Assembly: GCA_026929865.2 (NCBI GenBank)
Contig: CM049404.1
Span: 12,414,001-12,478,000, forward strand
Direction of reading: 5' to 3'
DNA: 64,000 nt
Source of the DNA: Hyperoplus lanceolatus
Taxonomy: Eukaryota; Chordata; Actinopteri; Uranoscopiformes; Ammodytidae
Positions 1 to 12,741 of the stretch are shown here, one piece after another. The notes below the pieces were generated by a model that saw only the letters and a program-made list of their open reading frames with translations, did no database searches and was not told where the DNA came from. The stretch's first letter is position 1. Each line of letters starts with the position of its first letter. The position numbers were made by a program, and so were the translations under genes.

Positions 1-1006
1 TGTCTGTGTATTTTCTACTTCAAGCTCAGCTGAATGCGCTCCAGAGACACAGGCATTAAACGCTCTGATGTTATTTTTGTGGTGTGTCAGTCAGTCTCTC
101 TTAAATGTTCTGCCCTGCACTGCAGCGTCATTACTGTGTATGTAACGGTCATAGACACGTTATATTGGAACAGAAGGATAAGAAGAAAATCAAAGAAAGA
201 CAGATAGTAATGCAAGAGTACAAGACCATGTTTAATGGCAATACACTGCAAAATCTTTCATCACTTCAAAACACATCATTCGGTGCTACAATTGTCTGTG
301 AGGTCATCAAAGTAGAGCGACAAGATTGTATGTTGTGCAACAATAACAACAACAATAGGGGCTTGCTGGCAGGATTCAACAGTAAGTCTGTGCAATATTG
401 AGGAGGTGACAAATAACCCATTCACACGTCACACTGGACACATTTCCATCTGGTTTTACCCTCAGACATCATCCATTTCAAACGTTTTTTTTTCTTTAAC
501 TACTGTAGTGTTCACCTTTCTATCACATTAAGGCTAAAATATTTTTCATAACCACTCTTTTGTCTTGCATTTTGTAAACAAAAATCTATTTTGTACCAAA
601 AGGACACTGCAGTGTCCCACTGTGGTATGATCATTAAATACATAACAACACATGAAATTCACAAAAGTTAAATTCATGGCATTGTGGATAGATGACAGCC
701 AATTGCTACATTGACAACATCAATCAAAAACAGTGCATTATAATACTGATTGAATAAATCAGAATATAACACCACATAAACTACCTCAACATTACGAGAA
801 CAAAGTAATTACAGAACACTTACGAAACATCTATGATAATCTTTAGTGTGAGTCACAGCTATTCTATTACCTAACACCTGTTTGACAGAATGCATGACAT
901 TTTTTAAAGTATTTGTATATATTTACTTTCTCCTTTAATTGGACCTTGAAATATTCATAAATTGTACCCAATATGTCTTCTTTCATTTGATATAAATGTG
1001 TATTAA

Positions 1007-1068
<62 letters not shown>

Positions 1069-1172
1069 CGTGCGTGCGTGTGCATGTGTGCGCATGTGTG
1101 TGTTTTAGTTTTTCCTTCTAATTGTTGGCTTATTTTTGGAATCGTTAATAAGGCACTTAACTTGCGAATAGA
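1..1172. other. Flank downstream of ppp1r3f, no gene seen
   Basis: This AT-rich stretch lies beyond the stop codon of the minus-strand ppp1r3f gene and should include its 3' UTR. No exon, RNA gene or mobile element was recognised. The only clear structure is the (TG)n microsatellite at 1009-1103. The short open frames here are low-complexity or lack any family signature. Confidence 0.6.
1009..1103. repeat. (TG)n microsatellite
   Basis: TG dinucleotide array grading into TGCG units at its right end. It starts about 70 bp beyond the ppp1r3f stop codon, so it is probably in the 3' UTR. Confidence 0.95.
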
Positions 1173-4100
1173 TCATAAACTCTTGTGGCATAAAGACAAA
1201 CAGTGCAAGAGCAAGAGCAGTCCCATGACAAAGAAGGCGCTGGGTTCCTGCAACACTACCGAGAGGGAGACGACTCCGCTCAGAAAGACGACGGCTGGCA
1301 TCAGAATTCTGTTCACGTTATGCTCAGACTCGAATGCGGAAACCTCTGACAACAACGTCTCTGGTATATTCTCTAATATTGTATCAGGGGAAATCTGTGT
1401 AGCATCCTCTTCCTCCTCCTCCCAGGCTGAGACAGACTGAAGAGCAGAGTGTTGGCTTACCTCGGTGACACCTGTGCTCACTGAGGGGTTCTCTGCGAGT
1501 TCAGGGGCCGGTGGAGCTTTGCCTTCTGTTCCCAGAGTAGATGCCTGACTATCTGCCATGGGAGGCCAGAGCAGTGCGGGCAGGGAGTTGCCTTCATGAT
1601 ACCTGGAGGAACAGTCTGATAATCCTGCCACAAGCTCACTCAATCCCAATGCATCCTCTCGCTCTGAGCACAGAGTCACACTGGGAGAAGGTGGTTCAAG
1701 ACAAGGGCTGTCTGTCGATCCGTCCTCCTCTAGATTAGTCTCTGTGATAATAATATGCACGCAGGGAGGAGGGGTTTCCTTAGGGACAGCCTGGGAGCAG
1801 TCTGATCTCGGCCTTGACTCTGGTTGTAGTAGAGGAGGAGGAGGAGCAGGAGCAGGGAAGGCAGGTGCAGAGGGACTGCAGTGCATGGGCTGCTGCTCTG
1901 ACGTTTGGTTTCCTAATTCACAGTGCAGTCTGGGTAAAGGAGGTGACTTATTTGGCTGGACTGATTGGCTGGCACAGAGTACAAAGGATGAATTAGTTTG
2001 AAGTGTAGTAGTTTGGGAGGACAGACAAGAGAAATGTTCACCTGGGGATACAGTGCCGTGAGCCGACGGTGTGCCATCATCAACAGATGGGAGCTCGTGG
2101 TTGGGTGGGACAGAGGGACCAGATGGGTGAACGGCAATCTGTTTAAAGTAAGACAGTGAGACAACAGTGACAGCCAGGAGAGCATATAGACAACATGGGG
2201 GGGAAGACACATGCATTCATATTAAACACACACACACACACACACACAGAATAAAAAGCATTTTACAGCATACTAAATGCTTTTCTGTGAAATGGATCCC
2301 ATGCTGACATTGTAATCGTGAGGAAATGCGAACAAAACAGGAGCAGTATGATAGGATTGATATCTGTTTTCAAAATTATTGGCAGCAATTTACATTTTAA
2401 TCCTTTTCCTTCCGCTTTTTCATGAATACAAACCAGTGTAAAGACATAACCAAAAGATACTTACATAAAGCACAAGGGCATCCAAGGGAGAAGAATTTAA
2501 TTCTCAAGTTTACCCAATGTGCAAATGAATATGGAATTGAGCTGAACTGAGCTTTTATTCAAAATGGAAAATAGCTAAGATCTTTAATAATAATTTAAGA
2601 AAATAGCTTTTCCTGCCATGAGGATGCCGTGACAAACATCCAAGGTCAAATCCAAAGGAAATACAAAACCAAATGACTGATAAGAAAAGTAGCTAAGAAC
2701 AACTGCAAAAGCAAGGCACGTAAAACACAAATAAAGGAAGGACTAAGACACGGCATGTGTTAGATACACATGAATATGTTAACACTTAACATCACGTCAT
2801 TCTCATGTGTCAATGTGAAAAGTACAGCTGTGACCTGGTATCCCCTTTGAGGGCAGAATATCTAGTAGTACAAGAGTACTGAATAAAACATAGGCACTTT
2901 TATTATGTTATTGGAACTCTATGCTTCAAAAAATTAACAGCAAAAATCTACTGAGGAATGTCTTTAAAGCAGCACAAAAGGAGTGAAAAGCCAGAGGGGA
3001 ATCCAAACTTTTGCTCACAACTAAATGCTCAGCAGGTGACCCATGAAAACGATGGATCCTGGCGATTGATCGTACATTTAACTTGAAAGTGATTACATAA
3101 AACTTGTAGAATTAAATTGCCATAGATGATAAAGTATGAATGTTTAAGCACTGATTTGACTCTCAAAATATACTGGATGATGTGTGAAGCTATATGTTCA
3201 TACAGTAAGTGACTGGTGCACCTTTAATTGAAATGCTCTCACATAGTAAAACAACATGCCTGTGAACACTGGTGTACAACAAAGATGAATGAGTACGTGC
3301 CATCAGATATAGTTTCAGCATCAGACATTAATACCAGATCGTGTTACTCTGTTGGAAGGTGGAATGTCATCATATTCTGACAGATTCTGGGCTGTCTGAA
3401 GCAGTCTTCTTTTGAAATACAAATTTCTTCCAGGCTCATATGTTTTAGGTGTGGAGTTGTTCCAAAATCTACTTTTGCTGACCAAATGCTAATGAAACCC
3501 CCCACTGGTAATCCCAGTTTCAGGTAGATCCTCAACAGCTCTTATATCAATCAGTTTACTTACATGCAACTCTACATTTAAGGGAATAGTTTTTTTTGGA
3601 AATAAATCTTTATTTCTTGCCAAGAGTTAGATGAGAAGATCAAACATTAAATATGCTGATTCTCCTGCTTTTAGTCTTTGTGCTAAGGTAAACATATCCT
3701 GGCTACACCTTCATATTAAACAGGAAGCTTTAAGAGTGGTATCAATCGTTTCATGTACTTCTCTGCAAGAGATCAAATTAGTATATTTCCTAAAATGTCG
3801 AGTCAGTCCTTCGAGGCACCACGGGGTTACAGTGGTCAGGCCTAAAATACATTTTGGTGACGTTCTTAAACAAACAATTCGATAACACCTTGACAACAGC
3901 ACATTAAGAGACAGGTTTGGTCATAATCACAGACAATGTAAACAGACAGGGGATTAGGTGTTAAGACATGATTCCACATGGTGTGAATGAATGTTAGAAT
4001 CACTTACACTTTAAAAGACATGAATTCAAATCCAATGCAATGGGCACAGAATCAAAAAGGTGCAACAGCATGAACAGTATGCGTCAAGTGATAAGGAGTG

Positions 4101-6258
4101 ACAAAAGCACCAGAGGGGGAATACACACAGCACACAGTATTTCCATGCTACAGTGGTGAGAAGCCGTTACCTAAGTTGTTGCTGAAGCTTCAATGAGCTG
4201 TGAAAAATATAAACAACCAAGCCAGTGATGATAAGCATTACAAGTTGAACTGAATTATATGTTACGTTTTATTAGACGGATGACTGGCATAGGAGGAGGG
4301 ATAGCCTGCTTACCGTTAAATGGGAATGTGTCAACAACGGCATGCAAGTCATTTTGAACATAATCCGATGACTAAATTAGCTTTATGTGTGTTTGTACTA
4401 TGTTGGCAAGCGAGTAAACATGATATTGGACAGTTTTTAACTTTTGCGGGTCATAGAAAGTGTATAAAGACAACTTGGTTAATCATTTATTCTATCACAT
4501 TCCTCATAGTTTAGCATTACCTGTATGTCGATCTCCGGCTCCACAATGACCGGGTGGACGGCTGTAGGTCTGACAAGTCCTGATGTGGCGATTCCTTTAT
4601 TTTCTGTCAATTCAAAATAGATAATGGTTGAATAAACAGAGAAAAAAGGCAATTCCCGTGTCGAACAGATTACAGTTGTTACTTTCTAAAGCAACTAAAG
4701 AGGCCCTCCACCGATGAAAACATTTGTGCAATCTGGTCTGGGCCTCAGGTCAGACGTCGATGTCGTCAGCGTAGTTTGGGTTTGAGTTTAAAATTGCATC
4801 ACATCATTGATATGTTTATACACTTATGTTGTTATTTATCAGACACTGAATTGATAGGTCAATAGTGATTTTGGAAAAAGCATTCTCACTGTACCTTCTA
4901 TGTTTTCCAGCTCATCGTCTGAGCCAAAATAATCATCGGTACTGAAAAAGAAAGAGAGACATTTAGGTTATAGGACAACACATAAAACAAGACAAGACAA
5001 CACTACAGCCAAATGTCTTTGTGAGTTTATAGTTAACACACAGATCTATGTTTTCCCTAGAAAACAACATTATACTAATGCAAATCAATAAGCCTTATAA
5101 TAATGATGGTATTAAGAAAGACAGTGCATGGATTCATCTTCATACAGTGTCATATAATTGTTGAAATGTGGGCAAATGTGTTGGATTAGTTGGAGGTGAG
5201 GCTTGTATGGCTTTGTAGCTAAGTCCTCCATGAGATTTTTCAGGAAGTTTTGTATTTAAGACTTTTCCTGAGCTACAAAGGCCAATGTCAGCTGACAGGT
5301 GCAGTGGCCCTGTCTGAAAAGAAAGGACAACAAATGGGCCTTGGAGATTTGCTGTTCAAATAACAATAAATAAGACTGCTGTATTTGAAATGTCAGAAGG
5401 AGCTGGGTATACTATCTATGGGTATACGCCATGATCAACACCTGCTTTGGATAATTGGGCTTAATATTTGCTGATGCAGATCTGCTGTTAATGTGTCCAA
5501 TTTAATTAAATGTGGCTGGGTATATATTGTACATATCATGCATTTCTGTTAATAAACTGCTAAACCTGCTAAACAGAAGGTTTTAACGCCAAAAGCCGCG
5601 GTGATCTCATAAGAGCGCTTGTTAGAAAAATATTACGAGGTGAGAAATGACAGAGTGTGATGTTGTGGACTGAGGGTAAGGTTCACAGAGAAGTGAAAAC
5701 ACATTATATTTCTATATTATTATATTTCTGTACTGAAGTTGATGTATAAAGGCATAGTGCGTAACTTTCTAATATAAATGAATGTCACATGTTACATTCA
5801 AGCCAATGCCAAAAGAGTTGACACAAAGTTAATTAAGCCCTTCAGCTCCACAAAACTCTCCCTATATTTCTTAGTATAGCAGCATTTACAAACTAGTGTC
5901 ACCCCCTGGCCGCAACAGAAGTTTCGCACTATAGCTTTAAATGTATTTGTGGTGGCGGTAATTTTGGGATGAGGATCTGGGCTATTAGAGATAAATGGCC
6001 TTCTTTGGATTTCTAACTTGTACAATGCTTCATAGGTGTTTTTATATGTGGTTAGGTTACATCACTAAATTGTATCTATATTCCGATAGGGGAGTAGATA
6101 ATATATGGCTTTGATTCATTTTGAAATCACGTGCAAAATGAATGATGCAGAAATGTTTTCTGTAAGAAGGCACCTAAGTTGAAAGTGAGGGGTTGCAACA
6201 TTGCCAAGAATCCTGCGAAGGATGCCAAATGAAATAAAGGTCAAGCGGTGTGTGTGTT

Positions 6259-6309
<51 letters not shown>

Positions 6310-9076
6310 TAAGCATGTGACAGGGGTTGCACAAATAGAGTTGGAGTAACCTGAAGAGTAGCTCATACTGCTTGTGTTTATTGCACTTCCATTTTTATAT
6401 TAGCGGGGAGGAGGGAACTTTCAGTAAACATGTTTTTTAAAGCACTATTATTATGGCAAACTACGTATCCTTGAGTGCAATTAAAACAGCGAGAGACATT
6501 CCTTTTCCTTATGCATTTGAACATCACATTTGAGATGTCAGGTTGACAAAGTTCTCAGTCTGGCCCTGCACCCTCAACCACATATTTCTAGTCCAAGGCC
6601 AGGCTTTGGTTTGAATGAGTGGGCAGCTGTGCGTGTACATTATAAAATATTGATTAAGGTCTTTTTTTTTTCTTCTGAGCACTGATGTGGAGATGTGGCC
6701 TCCCGTATCACCCAGTGCACGTTGCAAAAGTCCCAACGTGACTCAGCAGAGAGAGATGATGCAAAAATAGATAGAGACTGAGGCAAAACGCAGAAACCCT
6801 CATCACTTGGCGATTGAGGCAGATTACACTGACATAGAAAAACAACATTGTACCTGCCTTTGGGTCAGTACAATAAGACACAACACATAATGTATATTAT
6901 CTCTATTTCCTTCAGTTATATAGCCTATAAAGTAAAACCACAGGATAGCTTCACTTCAAAGCGGGAAGAGAACCTGCCCTTTAGTCTATTTGATTTTAAC
7001 ACACAGTGAGTAACACATCCTGACGTGTTTCATGGGAACCTTACCTCCCACTGGCTGCCTTGCTAATGTGTTAAAAATCCAATCATCAGTGAACTTCAAA
7101 GCCCCTAATGAATCTGTAATGGGTGCCATGGTGGGGTGGGGAGGGGGAGGGGGGAGGGTGCTGGTACAGCTCCCCCCCCCCCCCCCCCCCCCAAACACCT
7201 CATTTACAATCAATGACTCATCCATAACAACCCATCTGGACACTATATACTTCCACACAGCTACAGCACCTATGTGTCAACAGCACCTATGTGTCAACTA
7301 CATCGGTTCATACCCCATTTGCTCCTTGTGGGTTTGGGGGACCTTTCCCTCTGTCCTGTGATGTAACAATAAACTGGGCATTTAATTCCTCCTCTTGAAC
7401 ATCATTTGACTTAAATGGAGTACAGGAGACATAAGAGAACAGGTGTGTGTACCAGTCTGTGACTACACATTTAGGATATAGTCCAGTTTGTCCCATTTAA
7501 ACTTTCCGCTCCCCTATGAAAAAGGTCAGAGGTAAATGTAATGCAACGTTAGAAACTGAATATGACACCTGCCCTTTGCCCAGTTTAAACGCCGTCACAC
7601 ACACCCATGGATGATTGACATTTTGAAGGCTGTTTGTGTGTACTCTTTCCAAAACTCTGTCATTGCAGTGCAAATTGAAGACACGATATATTGTTAAGAG
7701 TGAAGCCTGTCATAAACACAATTTAAGAACTTGACTTTGGTAGCCTTTGAAAACCTCCTGCTTTCCTTTTTGACTTGATTTCTTTCTGCTGAATACAGTC
7801 TCCAGGTGGATCTGCTGGATAAAACTGAATGTCCATTTCTGCCACAAAACCCCACAGGGCTAACTAATCGTATAGGCCATTGGATCTCTGCAGCTGTTGC
7901 AAAGCCCCAAATGTCTGGTGTTTTTTAGACTCACCTCGTGATTTGAACCAATGCAACAGTTAGGTTATATCCTTGTTATGTGATTCTGTGAGTTATACTC
8001 TTCATACATTCAAACATTGTGGGAATGATCTTATCCCCTGATAATAGCTCGGGACACCTTGCAACACTTCTAAGTATATTTAGGTTTCACCAGTGAGCAG
8101 ATCAATGTTGAGGTCAAAGGTCAAAGGAATCCCAGGCAGACATAGGACAAAAAATTGTTGAAAAAGACTAGTGTGTTGAATTTGTGAACCCCCTTGGTCA
8201 GTGTCTGACTAAAGAGATTTACCTGTACAGTTTCGGAGGTTTCAGGATCCCTCTGGATGGCTGCCTCTGGATGTCTACCTGAACGAAATCATCTTCATAG
8301 GACAGCAGCAGAGACATCACATAATTCATATGGGAGTTATTAGCCCAGAAATCACCATCAGAGGTTTCATAGCGAACGACAAACTCTATGCGAGAACCGT
8401 GTGTGGTGTACGGTGGTGCAAAAGACAGCTTGAAGGAGAACTGGTCGGTGTCCCCATCGTTGGAGCCCTGGACATACTCTGCCGGGTAATCATAGTAAGT
8501 GGCCCAGCTGTCCATGGTGGATCTGATATAAACTGCTTTGTGGAAGGAGACGTTCAGGACTCGTATTAGCCCTGTGAAGGCCAGTGGCTCTTCCTCTAGT
8601 GGAGACATCTGCTCAACCTCCACCTTGTGAGCGCGCACAGCATGCAGCAGCGCACTGGTGGTGGGTGCGTGGAACTCTGGGTGCAAATGATAGGTGGGCT
8701 CTCGCTGTGCCTTTCGGTACTTTGCCTCCTCTTCCTCCCACCTGGCACTCTCCTCTTCGTCGTCCGGTTCGAAGACGACGAATTCCTTCACCTCCACCAG
8801 GTCCAAACCTGTTGTATCGGCGAACTGCACTCTTTTCCCGGGGGAGAAAGCCTGCCGGATCTGCAAGTACTCGGCGGTCTCGGCGTGGATGGACGCGCCG
8901 CGCTTCCTGGGAATCGGGGAGCTTCTTGGGATGAGGCGGACATCGTATTGCTCGTCATCGTCATCATCTTCGTCATTATTATTGTCCTCGCCGCCTCCGC
9001 TGGACGCCTCAGCTGACTTGCCCGTTTTAACCGTGGTAAAAAGGTTATCTTGACTTGGTATGGTTAAAAAAGACAT
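1173..9076 (-). CDS. ppp1r3f: Protein phosphatase 1 regulatory subunit 3F-like (glycogen-targeting subunit)
   Basis: Four coding exons join in frame: 9076-8223, 4941-4895, 4603-4521 and 2138-1173, giving about 649 residues (human PPP1R3F is somewhat longer, near 800). Residues 82-85 (RVQF) form the PP1-docking RVxF motif. Residues about 145-255 form a CBM21 glycogen-binding domain ending in the typical DFWANNSHMNYV stretch. The last exon encodes a long Pro/Ser-rich region and ends in a hydrophobic segment that looks like a C-terminal membrane anchor, as in PPP1R3A and PPP1R3F. By family knowledge it brings PP1 to glycogen and membranes to dephosphorylate glycogen-metabolic enzymes. An acidic run (residues 30-43) follows the N-terminus. 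The start is the first ATG of the CBM21 frame. The choice of 3F over 3A rests on Xp11-like synteny and moderate length. Intron 1 (8222-4942) holds a small TIR element and simple repeats. Introns 2 and 3 hold nothing recognised. Confidence 0.88.
2226..2249. repeat. (CA)n microsatellite
   Basis: Short CA array about 90 bp upstream (in the sense direction) of the acceptor of the last ppp1r3f exon. Confidence 0.9.
5748..5938. mobile_element. Short TIR element (MITE) in ppp1r3f intron 1
   Basis: The two ends are imperfect inverted copies of about 20 bp: the left begins AAAGGCATAGTGCG, and the reverse complement of the right end begins AAAGCTATAGTGCG. The total length is 191 bp with no coding capacity. 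The target duplication is unclear, so the superfamily is not assigned. Confidence 0.6.
6248..6308. repeat. (TG)n microsatellite
   Basis: TG array with one TTGG interruption near its left end, inside ppp1r3f intron 1. Confidence 0.95.
7131..7192. repeat. G-rich run followed by a C21 homopolymer
   Basis: About 30 bases made of G-runs (7131-7160) are followed after a 10-base spacer by 21 consecutive C residues (7172-7192). The two halves could pair as a hairpin, or the G-rich half could form a quadruplex. It lies in ppp1r3f intron 1. Confidence 0.85.
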
Positions 9077-10558
9077 TTTGTCTTTGCAGAGTAGCCCAGG
9101 CTACATATGGCGTCTCCAAAAAACACACACTACCAAATTGGCTACACTGGCCGGTGTCGATCCAGCGCTGTCCCTGCGTTACGCACGGAGACTCTGCAGC
9201 TGCGAACGTGTGGCATTAAATGTCACTCATGGAAATCGTGTCTTTACTGCCAGCCCTTGTGATAGTGTATCCCCCCGGTTAACATGACTTTATGCACAGC
9301 AGTTTGGCTGCTCTCGCGGAAGGAGCAGCGTCTAAATTTAGCGCTGACCTACCGGGCTTTCCATGCCCCAAATGTGTCTTTTATTTTGGTATATTCCAGC
9401 GACTCCCCCCTGTTCTTGTTTGGTTCGGGCTGGCTAGACGTCCACAACTGGAAATGGGTTATTAAAGAAAATACTATACCGGCCAACTGCAAATCATTGT
9501 CCTTTTTTAACCAAAGCATATACACATAGGCCTATATTAAAACCTCAGACATAATCAGGAGGAAATAATAAATTCACCTGAGCATTGCTTTTAAATGCTA
9601 TGCCTACTAAAAATAAGCCTCTTTTATGGGAACCAATAGTCCCCAGGCCTACATGCAACCATTCATTCAAACAATTGCATGCGGGGGCCTATAATCTTAT
9701 TGCCAGAGAAGTGATTTCATAACTAACGTGACCTCTTCCAGATGTCCCTGCTCAAGGTCGCATGGTGCTGATGTAAGGTTTTTACAATGTCATTAAATTG
9801 TGCTACACATATTAGTCATATACGCTCTTACTTTCATACTTATTGTATGGGAACCAATGAAAAAGGTGGCAAAGTGGTAAAATAAGCAAACTGTATCAAA
9901 TTGATTAGGTAGCTAAAATACCCTTTTTCTTCTTCTGGTATAAACACATCCCTGGCCTTGCTACCATCACACAGGCAGTACGTCTGCTCCATTGAATTAA
10001 TAGTCTAAACCCAAGGTCTTTTTAACAATGCAATTCAATTTGCTTATTGGCATGAATGTCATGTAGACAATATTGCCAAAGGGTCAGGGTTAAATAAACC
10101 ATTCAATGAAAAATAAAAAAATTAGGCTATAAAGACCTTCAATTCATTAAAGGTGGAGTCAGAGATGTTCACTGACTTTTCACCATGTGCAGTATCGGTT
10201 CAGCTTAATGTACAATAGCCATGCACAGTCCTATAGCCTAGTAGTGCAATATCACGTTTTTTTTATAGCCTACTTGTTTACTATTTAGACTGCTATATTT
10301 TTTCCATTGATTCACCTAATCATGTGCACCTGTTCACTTATTTAACTGTTACTTATTTTTATACATTGTAACTTTCTTTGCTACTATTTTACTGTAGCCT
10401 ATTTGTTTACTTTTGAGCCTTTTACTGTTCTGCACTGTTCCTTGTGTTGTTGTAAGAACAATGTAGGCTACATTTCCCCTATTTGGGACAATTAAAGGAA
10501 TATCTCAAGAGTGTAAAGATAGAACACATATTATCGGGTAAATGTAAAGTCCCATCTA
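9077..10558. other. Flank upstream of ppp1r3f; no gene
   Basis: The first few hundred bases should hold the ppp1r3f 5' UTR and promoter, but no TATA box or other definite element was recognised. The rest is AT-rich. Around 10330-10500 the sequence resembles the 3' tail of a fish LINE (TTTCCCC...GGGACAATTAAAGGA pattern) but was not traced further. No exon or RNA gene was seen. Confidence 0.45.
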
Positions 10559-12070
10559 CAGGGGCGTTGCACCACATTCTGGGCCCCTATACAGGAAGTC
10601 CTGATGGGCCCTCTGAGAGGCGGTCTTACAATACAAACATGTAAAAGCTATGTTTGTCTATAGTCCAAAACTTATGAGTGACTGGTCCCTCTCTGAGCCA
10701 GATAACAACATAATGTTTCTATTGAAGAATGACCAAATCATTACGCATACTTGAACACAACCCCTGGTATAATGACTCTTAATAACCATGCACACACACA
10801 GTGTTTCTCACAGGAATTTGGGAGACTGTGTGGTGGACCTTGGACCTTGTAGGGGGGTCCGGGGGAATGCTCCCCCGGAACATTTTTTTTTAAATGTTAA
10901 AGTAAAATTCATCAATCTGGTGCACTTTGAGAAGAAAACTAAGGCTAAATCAACTGTTTCCTATGTAAGCTATTTAGTACTATTTTCTGGAATAATTTAT
11001 AGACACAGAATGACCAAAAAGCAGAAAGAAGGAATGTACATGTTTAAAAAATCCAGTCAGCTTCAGGAATTTTTTCCCTTCGTTTGTATTTTTTGATGGC
11101 CCAATATAGGCCGGCGATCTTCGTAGTCCTGAACAATGTTATTTAAAAAATAACAAATGTACTGAATGAAAGGCCCCTGATATCCGTTTTTTTTTTCTTC
11201 CTAAATAAAAATGTTCTGGGCCTTCAAAGATCAGGGGCCTATATTGAGCCAGTAAAAAATAAAAATAAAAATACGTTTTTATTTTTTTTGGGTGCAGCCC
11301 CCCTCTGCCTTGGGCCCCCCAAGCCTGTCCGCAGTCCGACGGCCCTGAACGTAAATGACCATCGTCAGATGCTCATAATTACCGAGTCGAAGTTGAATGC
11401 GTCATAATACAATTCAATGCAGCCTCTGAATGGGCGCATAGGCTACTGGAGCACTGTCAGACAGTATTATGTTTTAAACACATAGTCACTGTAGGAACCG
11501 TTGCTCTACAATGAACTGGCTACTTTTTTTTTTTTTATGAACTGACGACTTGATCAGAGTGTAGCGCGGCCAGATGACAGCTAACGTAGGATTCAGCCTG
11601 CACCCCGTCAAAGGTAATGTTATGAATGAACAAGTAGCAGGCTAATTGTTTCAGCCTCCCTCTGTAGTTTTACTCTCACCATTCTTAGGAAAAAAGTTTT
11701 TGATGTCCTGGGCCCCTGCTCTGCTGCTTATACTCCTGGCCTCCTTCTCAACTCTTATCTGCTTGTTTAGGGGCATCCTCGCCCTGCTGGAGTTCGCTCG
11801 CGCTCACTTAATTCCAATGAGGAAGGACGAACCGCGGGGTGGACCAAACCATTTTTTAAGAAGGGGCCAAGGGGGTTATTGACATTATTCAAATTAGAAT
11901 ATCGTATGACTTGTGGCTTTGTTTTAATTTGGACTCATTCGTATGATTATATATTAGTTCACTGTATGCATAATCATTTTGTCGTAGATTCTACTGGGGG
12001 CTGTGTGGGCCCTAGCTGGCTGTGGGCCCATATAATCGTCATAACCTTTACCCCCTATACGACGGCCCTG
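10559..12070. mobile_element. hAT-like non-autonomous element with 8-bp target duplication
   Basis: The same 8 bases, CCCATCTA, flank both ends (10551-10558 and 12071-12078). The left end begins CAGGGGCGTTG and the right end, reverse-complemented, begins CAGGGCCGTCG. An 8-bp duplication with CAGGG-type ends is the hAT signature. Inside are no transposase frames that could be recognised. Two further mobile-like pieces appear within: a segment starting at about 10796 resembling the left end of another hAT family, and inverted arms near 11170 and 11235. The element ends about 670 bp upstream of the tspyl2 start codon. Confidence 0.8.
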
Positions 12071-12250
12071 CCCATCTACACCAAAGATTCGCGACGAGAC
12101 GAAACGGTTTTAGAACGTGGCAGGGAATAGTTTTAGAATGTTGCAGACGGGCTCGATGCAAGGCGTTGCAAGTCGTCAGTCGCGTATACACTTGCTCGCT
12201 GCAGAGAACAGCACCGCTATAGACGGTTTACCATGTGAACACACCCTTGT

Positions 12251-12300
12251 ACGTGATTGGTTGAGAGGTTTTAGCGCGGCGCGTCGTAGCCAATCAGAGG
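12251..12300 (+). promoter_or_regulatory. Paired CCAAT boxes upstream of tspyl2
   Basis: An inverted CCAAT box (ATTGG, 12256-12260) and a direct CCAAT followed by CAGAGG (12290-12294) lie about 34 bp apart with CpG-rich sequence (GCGCGGCGCGTCG) between them. Paired CCAAT boxes of this kind are typical NF-Y sites in TATA-less housekeeping promoters. They sit about 450 bp before the tspyl2 ATG. The transcription start is not determined. Confidence 0.45.
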
Positions 12301-12741
12301 ATTGTTTTTCTCTCACGTCGGTGCACGGATAGTAAGCTAACGGATAATGCAAACAAACTAATATACAGGGGAGCGCGGTCTTGGTAAATATTGCAAAGCA
12401 CGAGAGGGCTTGATTATTTGGACGGAATCCTCCTTGCTGGACTTTTATTCGCCAAAATGTGGAGCAGCCATCACCTCGAGGGCACACGAATTTGGTAACG
12501 TGAGCTAACTGACGTAGCATTAGCCTGCTAATTTTTGACGTTCCGTAAGGCCGCGAAGAAATACGAGAGCTGCTTCCTGTTTAGGCTTCATGAGAATGTA
12601 GGTTACATTACGACCCGAGAAACTAAGTAAGGACGGTTATCTACGCAGCTAGTCCGGTGGTGTAATCGATTGCATTTTAGTTTCGTGTTAGTTGAGCTTG
12701 CAGGCTACCTAGCTTGTTAGCTTTTCGGCTAGCCAGCGAGC

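Noticed and set aside
8330..9053. Several plus-strand open frames opposite the first ppp1r3f exon
   Set aside because: They are antisense shadows of the CBM21 exon, with no family similarity and no splice partners.
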